NCBI GenBank assembly: GCA_039621445.1
Contig: CP154954.1
Location: 28,208,635 to 28,272,634, forward strand
Direction of reading: 5' to 3'
Source of the DNA: Euglena gracilis
Taxonomy: Eukaryota > Euglenida > Euglenophyceae > Euglenales
DNA length: 64,000 nt
In this document: in pieces, positions 29,616-39,146 of the stretch
Numbering within the stretch: position 1 is the stretch's first letter
How the letters are laid out: each line of letters begins with the position of its first letter
Notes under the pieces: generated by a model
Databases searched by the model: none
What the model was told of the DNA's origin: nothing
The model's input: only the letters and a program-made list of their open reading frames with translations
Program-made: the position numbers and the translations under genes

Positions 29616-29870
29616 GGAAGTCCTTTGTTGATATCTGTGTTTCTGTTCTTTGAATTTCTTGTTCCAGTTGAACTCGAGGCGTTGAATTCTTCCTTCAGGA
29701 AGTTGAAGTTCCGAAGAAAGTTCGGTCCACCAGTTGGTAAAAGTATTGGTTCTCGGGAAGGTAGTACTCCTCGAAAAGCAATTCCACTTGAACTCGTAGC
29801 AGTAAAACTCTTTCTCCTTGAGGTCGAAGGGCAGAATTAGGATCAGCCAACTCCAGCCCGAGGTCTGATG
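25090..29870 (-). mobile_element. DIRS-like tyrosine-recombinase retrotransposon, copy 1
   Basis: On the minus strand the order is Gag-like, reverse transcriptase plus RNase H, then tyrosine recombinase: the DIRS order, without integrase or protease. The 3' region holds a near-perfect inverted repeat of about 60 bp (25276-25340 against 25650-25714), as expected for an internal complementary region. The 5' end (29830-29870) keeps GAGTTGGCTGAT and CCTCGGGCT, also found in copy 2, but lacks the roughly 110 bp that lies between them there. The coding frames are open, so this may be a recent insertion. Exact outer ends are not resolved. Confidence 0.85.
26618..29608 (-). CDS. DIRS copy 1 frame B: reverse transcriptase / RNase H
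   Basis: A 996-codon open frame, +1 relative to frame A. The first 330 residues overlap Gag and may not be read. Then come LISDCRQLN, KINLKDAYFHL (first catalytic Asp) and CFGISSLP. FIYLDDILLLAP, with the YLDD catalytic pair, is at 27932-27943. RNase H follows with FSDSSTWQWGGLD, INQKELMSAV and HVDSQVAVSYL. The DIRS-type RNase H extension (YANPPWSIIPQWVQRL, then VPHWASTSWW) precedes the stop. Translation probably needs a frameshift, re-initiation or a separate start. No methyltransferase domain was seen between RNase H and the recombinase. Confidence 0.85.
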   Translation of the reverse strand: MNFKETLNFKKNCKELPRSQLKLGKVKSQQQLQKEMRRQQHVSPWPSQPPHPPANQRFQTPPLKMMAMDHGQLWSGRDTGRLPSQVQQTPPLFLSSSPSRGRSKGYGSLSREIRNPKDSNRNQGYGSHHSTGPGAQNQGSGSHYSRGQWAQGQGYGSQYPSLERSHWEKVCPTFPPAISDTNLPGAASQCQTQAMVAYTGNPEGQRRESPGKKANGGQAGLCATGSQMEANGQRSPGEKANGGQAGLSASGGPRALKASGGQNHQDHISPWGGGPRLAQAGPPQKIISPALYVPPHHRPSPIIPKQGESLSLESPMAGPAAAPVMGHPEGPPVMGQPRGRTPVMGPVESPGTLHPGVPPYKALQASIPHWVKAGASREVLNLIREGVMADLPLPPQMSLKVPFKTPQEIMTAQKILREYECAGATRQIPPEEAKHFVPYFILSKKEGEKTKKKLISDCRQLNLHFTPQKFRLEHMGNIFPYLRKGWFCGKINLKDAYFHLKLHSSLEKHVCMQVGGETWQFQAACFGISSLPQKFMTLMRVWERKWRKEGKVVFIYLDDILLLAPSKKTAAQHLAEIKQDLLLAGFRLNLPKSCLEPTQEIKHLGQWVNLKKGQLEIPQEKLKSLRKELGKVLTAQKMSCRKLSSIVGQVRSYLVSMPFLRILTDQLCKMVDLHTKWGWDHTLTIPQGVKDQIVELKAFLQPGVGRAFQSQASQDLFSDSSTWQWGGLDKNSGQKVQDFWRDLHILHINQKELMSAVETVKSLAKPKQTIMLHVDSQVAVSYLTKWGGKKPYLNSILKPLLYHCLEKQINLQVVWVPTKEQLADSLTREQKDPGDYTQNLHLFHQILKFFRQDITPEEDMFCTPSNKKFPKFVCRYPHQGALLVDALKADLRGLPPVYANPPWSIIPQWVQRLMVNPDLTCLLIVPHWASTSWWRQLMAIRKPGSSKVLLVPPQWGLFTNCWGEEMPPPRWKLACLIVSGKYYNPRKFRCPVSTLT

Positions 29871-29896
29871 GCACGGACCTCTGGGCTGACGAACAG

Positions 29897-30583
29897 ATGG
29901 AGGAGGAACTGATCACCCCTGTAGCCCCTGCCCATCCGTCTTTCTGGTCGGTACCCGGAAAATTTTTTTATTCCCCCACTCCCCGCACCAAATTTTTACT
30001 TAGAATGTTGAGCAAAGTAAGCAAAGGGTCATGGGACAGTTGGCCCGACAACAATTTTACACCCGACCCTTTGCTTTGCGTACCCCCCATTAAACTTTTG
30101 GTCCAACTGAAAATCGATACTCAAAATTTCCGTGAACAAGCCAAAAATTTATTCGACACATGGTGTCGAATCCCCCTTCTTTTCCGCAAAGGACTTATAC
30201 CCACCCCCCTGTTGGCTCATGCCAAGAAGCCCATCAAAATTATGACCGCTGACAATAGCCCCACGTGCGGTGGCGACTTGGAATGCATTTTGGACATAGT
30301 TCTTCCCATTATCCTGAAGCACCACACACACACACACACACACCACAATTCCCAAATTTCTGGTACTTGGGCATTCGAGGCGAATACCGCCTGTCAGATT
30401 TCATATTGGGTTTTCCATTCCTACGGCAACACCGATTGGTGGTGGATTGACCTTCGCACGGTTTACGCACTACCCCCCGCACACACACCACACCCCAAAC
30501 TTGTCCCCCATGACGTCACCCAGAACGTCCCCCTGCATTTTCACACCGTTTTCCACAACCGAAAAAAATGTTTCCTACCCTAG
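29897..30583 (+). pseudogene. Retropepsin-like polyprotein fragment
   Basis: A 228-codon frame. Residues near LFDTWCRIPLLF sit where an aspartic protease has its D-(T/S)-G active site, but the glycine is replaced by tryptophan. PIKIMTADNSPTCGG follows, as in the flap region. After a CACACA run (30325-30345) the similarity continues in another frame: YRLSDFILGFPFLRQH, the I/L-L-G-x-x-F-L signature of retropepsins. This suggests a degraded LTR-type or pararetrovirus-like element, broken by slippage in the CA repeat. It starts just outside the end of DIRS copy 1. Confidence 0.45.
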
Positions 30584-31373
30584 GGGTAAACAGAAAGCTG
30601 CCCCCCTACCCACCGCACGTTTACTGCTTGTTTCCAACGCAGTAGGGGAAGCTAGTATCTTAACCCTGCACGTTGCGCTGGGTTCCCAGGCGAAAGCCCA
30701 AAAGGCCGGAAGTAATTACGGTGTCGAGTAGCCGCCCAGCTGCACAACTGTTACGTTTTCCACCAGGTGTGTCAACTTCAGACACCCCTGTACACCCCCC
30801 AGCAGCTACCACAACCGACACCAATTTATGCACTGACACCCACACAAACGCGCACCACGAGCGCCAACCCTCCTACCAATGCGCTCACTGTCGGAGAATT
30901 TATGCTCACCATGATTTTTATTGTGGATGTCTTGTTGAACCTTACAAAATAATCCAATTGGATCCCGCAACCCGGGAATTTTACCGCCCGGCACTTGGTA
31001 GTGGTACCTTTACACCTAGTAGTGACCTACAGTGACCTACAGTCGCAACCATCGTCAGCTCCCGCTGTTTTTGCAGCGGTTCTGGTTCAGGGCTTGGACG
31101 TACAAGATCATGTAGATATATTTTTATCTCAACCGCGATAGGGAAATTCCCCCGGACTTTGTCCCCATCAGGCCACGGTTCGAGAAGTAAAGCATTGACG
31201 ATTATGTCAAACGCCGATTCGGCGATACGCTCGATAGAGCGTTACTCGTGCCCTTTTTCCAAGGCGGCAGAGTGAATGATCAAGGCATGGCCCTGCCCCT
31301 ACTGCGCTTCAACCACACGATGGTTTAATATGAATGGAAGCCATGGAAAACTTTCCGATTACGGAAACGACAT
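30584..31373 (+). pseudogene. Broken retroelement coding remnant
   Basis: Coherent protein-like pieces occur in shifting frames. A cysteine/histidine cluster CAHCRRIYAHHDFYCGC lies near 30880-30935. Another piece, DDYVKRRFGDTLDRALLVPF followed by FQGGRVNDQG, lies at about 31197-31300. Frames are interrupted by stops and indels. No family name can be supported. Confidence 0.35.
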
Positions 31374-32195
31374 GTGCCAAAGGCACACCGCCCAAAGCCG
31401 CAATCGCCTACCGAAATTACGCCATCAGAACGCTCAACTCAGCCGCAACCGGCAACATCAGTTACATCTCAGCCGCAATCGGCAACGCCAAAACCCCGGG
31501 GAACTCCTGGTCAGTCATCACCAACCACCTTCGGGCGTGGTCGGCGTTACCTGGGATCAAGCCTATCGGCTACGGCAGGACCTTTTGTCCCTAAGGGACC
31601 CCAGCAGAGCCAATCTTCTGTCGCCACCTCTTCTCCCCAGCCCGCTACAGGGGCACCCACTGGCGTCACTGCGCAAGCAGATACTGTGCCTACCGCTATA
31701 GCGGAACAGCCAGCAGCCCCTGCCGCTTCACTAGAAACGGTGGAGGGCAGTGAAGAGGGCGATGGAGAGAGCGGTGAATACTGCATGGAAGGCCTGGAGG
31801 AAATATGTGCTGATGAACCTCAGCATCTAGCTGTTGCACCAGCCACAATGGGCTCCAGAACACCCCTTGCTGCTGAAGGAGATGTAAGCTCAGAGGCTGA
31901 ATCCCCACCGTCTGAGGCCGAACAGCCAGCGGTACCTCTGGTACCACCCCTCTCCTTACCCGCAGTGCCAACGACACAAATACCGACAGAGCCAGTCGCA
32001 TCACCGACAATAACTACAGGTGTTTTAGGTGGTGTGTTACAGGGTCTGACCGCGGCAATGTCCGCAGTATCAGCAGTGCTGACCCCTCGCGGCTCACCTG
32101 CCGCATCCCCACCAGAGACCCAACGGGTTCCTGCTGCTGATAGCAGCTCAACAGAACAGCCGTACAGGCTGTGGTCACAACTCCAATGGAGTTGA
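31374..32195 (+). CDS. Pro/Ser/Thr/Ala-rich protein, unrecognised
   Basis: An intact 273-codon frame, low-complexity, with an acidic patch (EGSEEGDGESGEYCMEGLEE) and a small hydrophobic stretch near the C-terminus (GVLGGVLQGLTAAMSAVSAV). It may be the disordered part of a structural polyprotein of the same remnant. It could also be a chance open frame in CAG/CCA-rich DNA. Confidence 0.35.
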   Translation: MPKAHRPKPQSPTEITPSERSTQPQPATSVTSQPQSATPKPRGTPGQSSPTTFGRGRRYLGSSLSATAGPFVPKGPQQSQSSVATSSPQPATGAPTGVTAQADTVPTAIAEQPAAPAASLETVEGSEEGDGESGEYCMEGLEEICADEPQHLAVAPATMGSRTPLAAEGDVSSEAESPPSEAEQPAVPLVPPLSLPAVPTTQIPTEPVASPTITTGVLGGVLQGLTAAMSAVSAVLTPRGSPAASPPETQRVPAADSSSTEQPYRLWSQLQWS

Positions 32196-32514
32196 ATGTC
32201 CCAGCAGCTAAACCAGCGGCAAAATTGCCGCCAACGGCGGAAGTGCAACCATCTCCTGCCAAACCCGCAGTTTCGGCACCGCCAACGGCGGAAAGACCAT
32301 AGCCTCCAGCAGACCCTAAGGAAGAACGGAATTTGATAGATAACCCAACGGTCCATAGCCATGGTACAACGGCATAGGCAGGGTACAACGGGTGATACAC
32401 CCATCGGTACACTTGGTTATTTTTCACATTTCACAACTACACCTAGCAGTTTTTCGCAATTCGCGAAGGTGAATCAAGCACTTCAGTGCAAAGGCATAGC
32501 CTCCCTCTTCGGAT

Positions 32515-33569
32515 TTGCGCATAGCGCTCCCCATGCGCCAATGGCGCTGTCCACACCCCCTGGGCATATCGCGCTTCACGCACATAGTGCGAATCGCGCG
32601 CTATCGCGCATCGCCGACGTTTGGGTATATGCCCAACCCACCCATGCCCAGCCTGGATCGAGTCCTATGGACGTGTGACTCACAAATACGTTGTTCTGTT
32701 TTGCGGCATGTTCCCCCCCTTCAGGATGTTGAGCAGGTCTCCAAGTACGTCAAGGACACTTGGAATGCTTTTCAGTTTGGTCAAGATGGAATTCCGAAAC
32801 ATTGGTTTTTTAAAACGGCCGACAAGGGGAATTCCTTTGATTTGACCTTAGAAAATGATGCATTCTCTTCCAACGCGCATTCGTGCTTACCGCGACATTG
32901 GTCGCAACATTCTAACGCTTTTGACAAGTTCTGGAGAGACACCATCCAATAGATGCACCCTCACTGAAACTTATCCCGCTTGTTGTAGATAAGATTTTCC
33001 AGGATCAAGCGCGAGGCGCATTACTCGTGCGTGTGAAACCTGAAGCGGAATGGTTTCAAAATTGGACTTGTGTACAAAATTCTGCTGAATTCAGGTACTG
33101 TCCTGCACTTTCAATTACAGCGGAAACCTGTTTATGGGTCATACCAACCATAGGGGGGGGGGAAGAACGGTGATACCTATCAGCAGTATGGAGAAAAGCC
33201 GTATCGGCTCCCACACGGTCGGTATGATCCAACTCACCAACATTCAGGGGTGGTGATTGCGAAACACTGAAAGCATCAAAGAAACAAACGCGAAAAATGA
33301 TCATCACCATCTTCAAAGCTTGGTTGAAGTGTACTGGAACCGCGGTTGGTAGCAAGAAAAGCATCAAAGAGGCTGCTCCAGATCAGGTTTGTATCCTTTT
33401 TGAAGGCGGAATTTTCAACCTACCGAAACGCGTGGCGCATGACATTGAGTTCCCAAAGTTGGACGCCGCACCTCAGGTGGCCAAGGCCCCTTCGGCATTG
33501 CGACGGCCGTGGGCCGCAGACTGGGAGGAGTCACCTGGAAGGAACCAAGCGAAGGACCACAAGCCATAG
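32515..33569 (+). pseudogene. Retroelement remnant, unrecognised segments
   Basis: Frame 32515-32952 contains VEQVSKYVKDTWNAFQFG and DGIPKHWFFKTADKGNSFDL. A following piece in another frame (about 32955-33155) reads PLVVDKIFQDQARGALLVRV then KPEAEWFQNW. Frame 33297-33569 contains SKKSIKEAAPDQVCILFEGG. The pieces look protein-coding but are split by frame changes, for example in the G-run at 33152-33161. No domain is recognised. Confidence 0.35.
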
Positions 33570-33599
33570 GACACCCAGTTCACCTGGGGCGAGGTGGAG

Positions 33600-34133
33600 C
33601 CCCAAGACCCAAAGATTCCAAACGTTCGACTTTTCTGCCCCCCCCCCCTTTGGCCACTGATTGTAAAATGCCCAGTTGTTTACTGACTAAGTCACTGTTT
33701 CCCTTGGCTCTCTGAAGCCCTTTTCCTGTGCTAATTGCTGCGTAATGTTCTTTTAAATTTTTGTGCAAAACAGCGTTTTCACTCCAACGTTCCTGAGCAA
33801 TTTTGCTTCATGTGGATGCCCAACCCCCCAAACCTCGGATGCTTTTGTCTGAGGTGACTTCCCTTGTTCAGTTTTTGGGGATGGGTCCGCCCCAGGCTTT
33901 CAGCAGGATAGTAGTTTACTTTACGTCATTGATTATAATAGAGTGGTACGTTTTTAGTTCCAAGGGTTTTAGCCCTCAGAGTTCAGTCAGGGATTCCGCT
34001 ATATGTTGGAATTTCTTTTCTGAACTTGATTTGAACCTTAATTTTACCACATCCCAGACCACTTCGTTCAGGTGATTTCTAAAAATCTCTTCGATCGGGG
34101 CCTCCGACAACGCGTCCGCGTATATGCACACCT
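33600..34133. other. No gene seen
   Basis: The stretch between the retroelement remnant and the left end of DIRS copy 2 holds only short frames. It ends directly at the inverted repeat starting about 34134. Confidence 0.3.
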
Positions 34134-34268
34134 GACACCTCGGGCTCCGCACTTTGCCCTTGTGAGGCCATGCCTTGCTCGCCGGCGGTGTTGTTTGGAT
34201 TGTTCGTTGCGCTGGGTTAGGAGGTCCCGCTTAGTGCCTTTTTTCGCCGGAGTTGGCTGATTCCGAAT

Positions 34269-35333
34269 TTGCCCTTCGACACCCAGAATAAAGGAACTTC
34301 AAAGACCTCACCAATTGAGAAAAGAAGAAGACAATCAATCCATTCAATTTATCCAGAAAGTCACGCTCGTGCAGAACTTCAAATCAAAAGTTGTAGAATT
34401 TTTCGAAGGAGTTCAATGAAAGATGCAAGTTCAAAGAAGCACAGCGTTGGAAAACTTCAAGAGGGAGCAGCAGCAGCAGCTGGACAACCTGACGGCACGG
34501 GTCAACTGTGGCGAACCGTGGCTGCCCCTTCCCCAAAAGAAATTTCCCCCACAGAAATTTCCAAAACCCAAACCCTCCAAAGTGATGGCCACGGACCCTG
34601 GCAGACAGTGGTCAGAAGACCCCGAAAGGGGCAGAAGCAACAACCAGCAGGCCACTACGGCCATTGGAGCCAGGGCCATTGGGGCCAACATTCTGCCAGT
34701 TACACCAATACCTTGTTCAAGTTGGGCCATGGCGGCCAAAACAGCAAGCTGGGCCATGGCGGCCAAAACAGCAATGGCCATGGCGGCCGATGGAACAAAG
34801 GCCAGGGTGGCCAACAATACCAAGGCCAGGGTGGCCAATTCCACAAACAGATGCCCAGTGGCAGGGCCAGGACAGGTCAACAACACCCCCCCAGTCATTT
34901 CTTCATCTCAAACCCCATCAGGGGTACAGAGCGGGCCCCCAGTGGCCCCCCAAGATTTTCAATGGGCATGGCGCCCAACATCCAAAAGAAGTCAATGGGG
35001 GCTATCAAAGTTTCAAGAGTGGAGCCAACATCAAGAGGACCAGTGGGGCCAGATTTACCACCAACAACATCAACAATTTCAAGGCCATTGTGGCGATCAA
35101 TTATCAGAAGGGGAAAAACCCCAGAAGCTAACAGGCTGTCCCCCAGCAGGGGGTTTCAATGTACAGTGGCAGCCCCAGGAGGATGCCCCCAAAGGGGCAG
35201 TGGAAGACACAGGGGGCAACCCCCCCTCAACATTCTTTGTTTTGTTTTGTCAGTGCCCATGGCAGGGGCAAACCAAAACAAGGGGGAGACCCAAAAAAGG
35301 GCCCTGTGGTATGTCAATCGGCAACACCAATGA
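34269..35333 (+). CDS. DIRS copy 2 Gag-like frame
   Basis: 354 codons, basic, Gly/Gln-rich, with repeated GHGGQNS and GQGGQ units. It contains SDGHGPWQTVVRRPRKGQ, clearly parallel to DGHGPWTTVVRKRHRE in copy 1; this fixes the reading frame of the Gag in both copies. The true start is probably the internal Met in SSMKDASSKK, which resembles the start of copy 1. Confidence 0.6.
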   Translation: MPFDTQNKGTSKTSPIEKRRRQSIHSIYPESHARAELQIKSCRIFRRSSMKDASSKKHSVGKLQEGAAAAAGQPDGTGQLWRTVAAPSPKEISPTEISKTQTLQSDGHGPWQTVVRRPRKGQKQQPAGHYGHWSQGHWGQHSASYTNTLFKLGHGGQNSKLGHGGQNSNGHGGRWNKGQGGQQYQGQGGQFHKQMPSGRARTGQQHPPSHFFISNPIRGTERAPSGPPRFSMGMAPNIQKKSMGAIKVSRVEPTSRGPVGPDLPPTTSTISRPLWRSIIRRGKTPEANRLSPSRGFQCTVAAPGGCPQRGSGRHRGQPPLNILCFVLSVPMAGANQNKGETQKRALWYVNRQHQ

Positions 35334-35559
35334 CAAACTGGAGGATCAGAGAGCCTGTGAGCAGAGCATGCACACCCCCCCAGCCACTTTTAGAGAATGC
35401 TCAATCCCCAGGGGCACCAGGGGTGCAATGTCCAACACCCCCCACCCAGCACCCAGAAAATCATCTATTTGGGAAAATACATTCCATGGAGGAAAAATGG
35501 GGAGACACCCCCCTGTACCAGAGACTTCAGAAAAGTCTGAAATGGTGGACAAAAAATGC

Positions 35560-37440
35560 CCCCCCCAGCAACATGTCAATTGATAAAAAAGTAATTCAAC
35601 CCCCCTGGGTGAATCCCCCAAAATTATCCACCCACCCAAAACCCAGGGCCAACCTGGACCTGAACCAGGCAGAAAAAATTCTGCTGGATTACGAAAAAAC
35701 TGGCTCAGTGAAACGAGTTTGGGATTCAGCACCCCAGCATTTGATCCCCTGGTTTTTAATTTCAAAACCAGAAGGGGAACAACCAAATGGAGAATGATCA
35801 GCGACTGCAGAGAAATAAATCAGCAGTTTCAAGTAAAACCCTTCAAGTTGGATCATATCCAACACATTTTTTCCTGTTTTGGAAAAAGGCCACTGGGCAG
35901 CAAAAATAGACCTAAAGGATGCCTATTTTCATATTCCGGTAAGTCCAGGTCTAAGGCCATTTTTAAGGCATCAGGTAGGGGGGCAGACCTGGGAATTTCA
36001 AACAGGCTGCTTTGGGCTAAATGTAATGCCCCAAATTTCGTGTCAGTCACGAAAACATTCGAAAAACTGTGGAGAAAAAGGGGCATCCAGGTGTTTATTT
36101 ACCTGGACGACATTTTGCTGGTGGCCCCCACCCAAAACAATTTACAAAATCACCTCAAAACAGTTGTCAAAGATTTGCTGGATTCTGGGTTCAAAATCAA
36201 TGTGAAAAAGTCCACCCTCCAGCCCACCCAAGTGGTAACCCACCTTGGTTTTCAACTGAACTTCCAGGATGGAAAACTACAGGTGCCCCCCCAGAAAGTC
36301 AAAACCATAAAAAAGGAGCTGGGAAAAATTGTGAAAAAAGATTACATGTCAAAAAGGCAATTGGCTGCCATATTGGGCCAAATAAGATGCAACCTAATGG
36401 CCCTGCTGTTTTTAAGGGCTTTTACAGACACCATGGCAAATTTTTTGGTGGCAAAAAGCACAGCCCCTTGGGACTCAAAACACCCCATTTCCCAGGAAAT
36501 CAAAGCCCAATTAAGGGAAATAAAAATTCTGCTGGACACCTTGGGGGGCAGACCCTTCCCCAAAATGCAACCAGAGTGTTGCACTCAGACAGCAGCACCC
36601 ATGCTTGGGGGGGGCTAGACATCCACACAGGAGAAATTGTGCAGGAATTTTGGAGAAAAGACTCCATTTTGCACATCAATGTAAAGGAGCTCAGTGCAGC
36701 AGTCAGCACTGTGAAAAGTTTGAGCAAACCTGGGGAAACCGTTTCCTTGTCAGTGGACAACCAGGTAATTTACTTTTACCTAACAAAAGGTGGGGGCAGA
36801 AAGGACCCCTTCAACAAAATGCTGACACCATTTTTCAAGTGGTGCATGGAGCACCAAGTGCACCTCCAAGTCAACTGGGTGCCTTCAAAAGAATGCCTGG
36901 CAGACCCCATCAGCAGATGGGAAATGGACAGGGGGGATTATTCTTTAGACCCCCAACTTTTCAATGGCTCAAACAACAGTTCAAAAATTTCATAAGTCTG
37001 GAAACAGATTTGTTTGCCTCCCCAGGCAACAAAAAAATGCCCAATTTTGTGGCCAGGTGGCTCCACTGGGATGCCACAGCAGTAAATGCATTACAATGTC
37101 CACTGGACAACATGGGGGATCTTTATGCAACCCCCCCCTGGTCAATAATTCAACAATTTCTACCCAGGTTAAAAATGTTTCTCCAGACCAAAGTTTTGAT
37201 GGTCACCCTCTACTTGGATTCTGCCACGTGGTGGCCGCAATTAATAAAAATGAAAGTTCCAGGGACCCCCTGCCTGAAAATCACCCCCTACAGGGGCAAG
37301 TTCACCAACTGCAGAGGGGAGCAAATGCCACCCCCCAGGTGGCCCCTGGTTTGCATGATTTGCTCCGGCAAATTTTGGAGGGGAAACAAATTCAGGTTGA
37401 GACCATTAACGATTTCCTGGGGAGAAACCCCAGCTTAAAA
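35560..37440 (+). pseudogene. DIRS copy 2 reverse transcriptase / RNase H, frameshifted
   Basis: The domain is spread over at least four frames. In order: LDLNQAEKILLDYEKTGSVK, RMISDCREINQQF, KIDLKDAYFHIPV, FIYLDDILLVAP (catalytic YLDD at about 36100-36111), LHSDSSTHAWGGLDIHTG (RNase H Asp), VDNQVIYFYL, then YATPPWSIIQQFLPRL. Frame changes near 35797, 35900-36050, 36590 and 36960 break the protein. I describe the pieces only. Confidence 0.8.
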
Positions 37441-37472
37441 CGTTATCAGAGTGCTTTTGCACTTCTGTGGGT

Positions 37473-37770
37473 TGAGAGCGCGGGCCAGATTTGAGATTTA
37501 TTTTGGTAAGAGATGCCAGCAGAAATTAGGCATTACCTCACAGAGATTTTGGGGAATTACATTTTTCACAGGCAAGCTGGCAAACAGTGCACAAGTTTGC
37601 GTGGGACTCTGAACTGGATTCAAAGTATCAAGTCTTGTCTTCTGGGGTGCTGTGTAGGGAAGTTTGGGAAGAAGACCCCTGAAGGCTGAAAAGTTGGAAT
37701 TGGCCAGAAGTCTGATGTGGTGAAATTATCTGGACACACTGGACCATCCCCCAACTTGCACAAACTTGTA
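37473..37770 (+). repeat. 5' LTR
   Basis: A 298-bp direct repeat beginning TGAGAGCGCGGGCCAG and ending AACTTGTA. Confidence 0.82.
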
Positions 37771-38848
37771 TGAGATTTGCAGTGCAGAAAAGCCCCGTAC
37801 AAACGTACCTGTGGAGCCGGGGGACACTCAGAAGTGAAATGTCATGGAAGTGGCGGGCCAGCTCAGCAGCAGAAGGGGGACAAGGCAGAGGAAGGCACCA
37901 GTTGGCACACAGTGAGATGCTGTGTTGGGCCACCATGATCAACTCTCCAGATCAAGCTAGCAGCAGGCGATCCTGGAGTTGGTGCTGCTGTGGATCTTGG
38001 TTGGAGCCTGGGCTGAAGGACAGACGAATGTCAATCACAGCCCGCCATCATCATCAATAATCTCAATCTCCAAAATGTCTGTCAAGATGTCATTTCAGGG
38101 TCAAGTTCAAGTCAAGATGTCAAGTTCAATTTAAAGATCCCAAGGAATCTGTGGTGGAAGAAAGTTGTCATGTCAAGATTTCAATTTCCCAAGGTCAATC
38201 TGTGAAGGAGTTCTGTCATCATTTCCAAGATTCCAAGTTCCCAAGGTCAATCCGTGGAGGATCGAAGGTGTGATGTCCAAGATTTCAAGTTCCCAAGTTC
38301 AAGATGTCAAGTTTCAATGTCATTGGTCAAGGTCCCCCTGGAGATTTCGGCGCGAGGAGCCTGACCTCGTAAAAAACAGTGATCAGGGTTGTGCAACAGC
38401 CCTACAAATGCACATCTGGTGGACATCTTCAAGTTCGTCAACCTGTTGCTGCTGTGATGGCTGTGGTGTGTGCCGCCTCCCCGTTCGGTGCTGGGCCGCT
38501 TCAAGGGGGCTCTGCTCCGGTTTGGCTCGGCGGGGGTCGCCGAAGCCCCGGCTGGACCCCATGGGGGGTCATGTTGTACGGGGTAGGTCGTACGACATGG
38601 CTCTCTAAGGTGGAAAGGCTGGGGTGGAGGTAGGCGGCCCCACATGGTATTCATCTGTGGATATGGACATGTTTACAATTATCTGTGGATTCGAAGATTT
38701 TACAATTTAAATTCGAGAACCGCCATTCGTCACTTTCCATGTCGCTGCTGCGTGTGTGTGTGTTGTGTGTTGAATTTTTATCTCCGGCCCGCTAATGTTT
38801 TTACTTCCGTTTGGACAATTGCTTGGCAATTGTTTTTGGGAAGGGGGG

Positions 38849-39146
38849 TGAGAGCGCGGGCCAGATTTGAGATTTATTTTGGTAAGAGATGCCAGCAGAA
38901 ATTAGGCATTGCCTCACAGAGATTTTGGGGAATTACATTTTTCACAGGCAAGCTGGCAAACAGTGTACAAGTTTGCGTGGGACTCTGAACTGGATTCAAA
39001 GTATCAATTCTTGTCTTCTGGGGTGCTGTGTAGGGAAGTTTGGGAAGAAGACCCCTGAAGGCTGAAAAGTTGGAATTGGCCAGAAGTCTGATGTGGTGAA
39101 ATTATCTGGACACACTGGACCATCCCCCAACTTGCACCAACTTGCA
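38849..39146 (+). repeat. 3' LTR
   Basis: A 298-bp direct repeat beginning TGAGAGCGCGGGCCAG and ending AACTTGCA. Visible differences from the 5' LTR include CATTACC/CATTGCC, AGTGCAC/AGTGTAC and TCAAGTC/TCAATTC. Confidence 0.82.

Larger units (their letters stand above)
37473..39146 (+). mobile_element. Non-autonomous LTR element, TSD GGGT
   Basis: Two 298-bp direct repeats, differing at only a few positions, flank 1078 bp without coding capacity. Each repeat starts TG; the 3' copy ends CA and the 5' copy ends TA. A purine tract (GGGAAGGGGGG) directly precedes the 3' repeat. GGGT at 37469-37472 and 39147-39150 is the target duplication, and removing the insert rejoins recombinase sequence. 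The inside holds degenerate CAAGATTTCAAGTTCCCAAGG repeats (38060-38345). It is TRIM/LARD-like. Confidence 0.85.
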
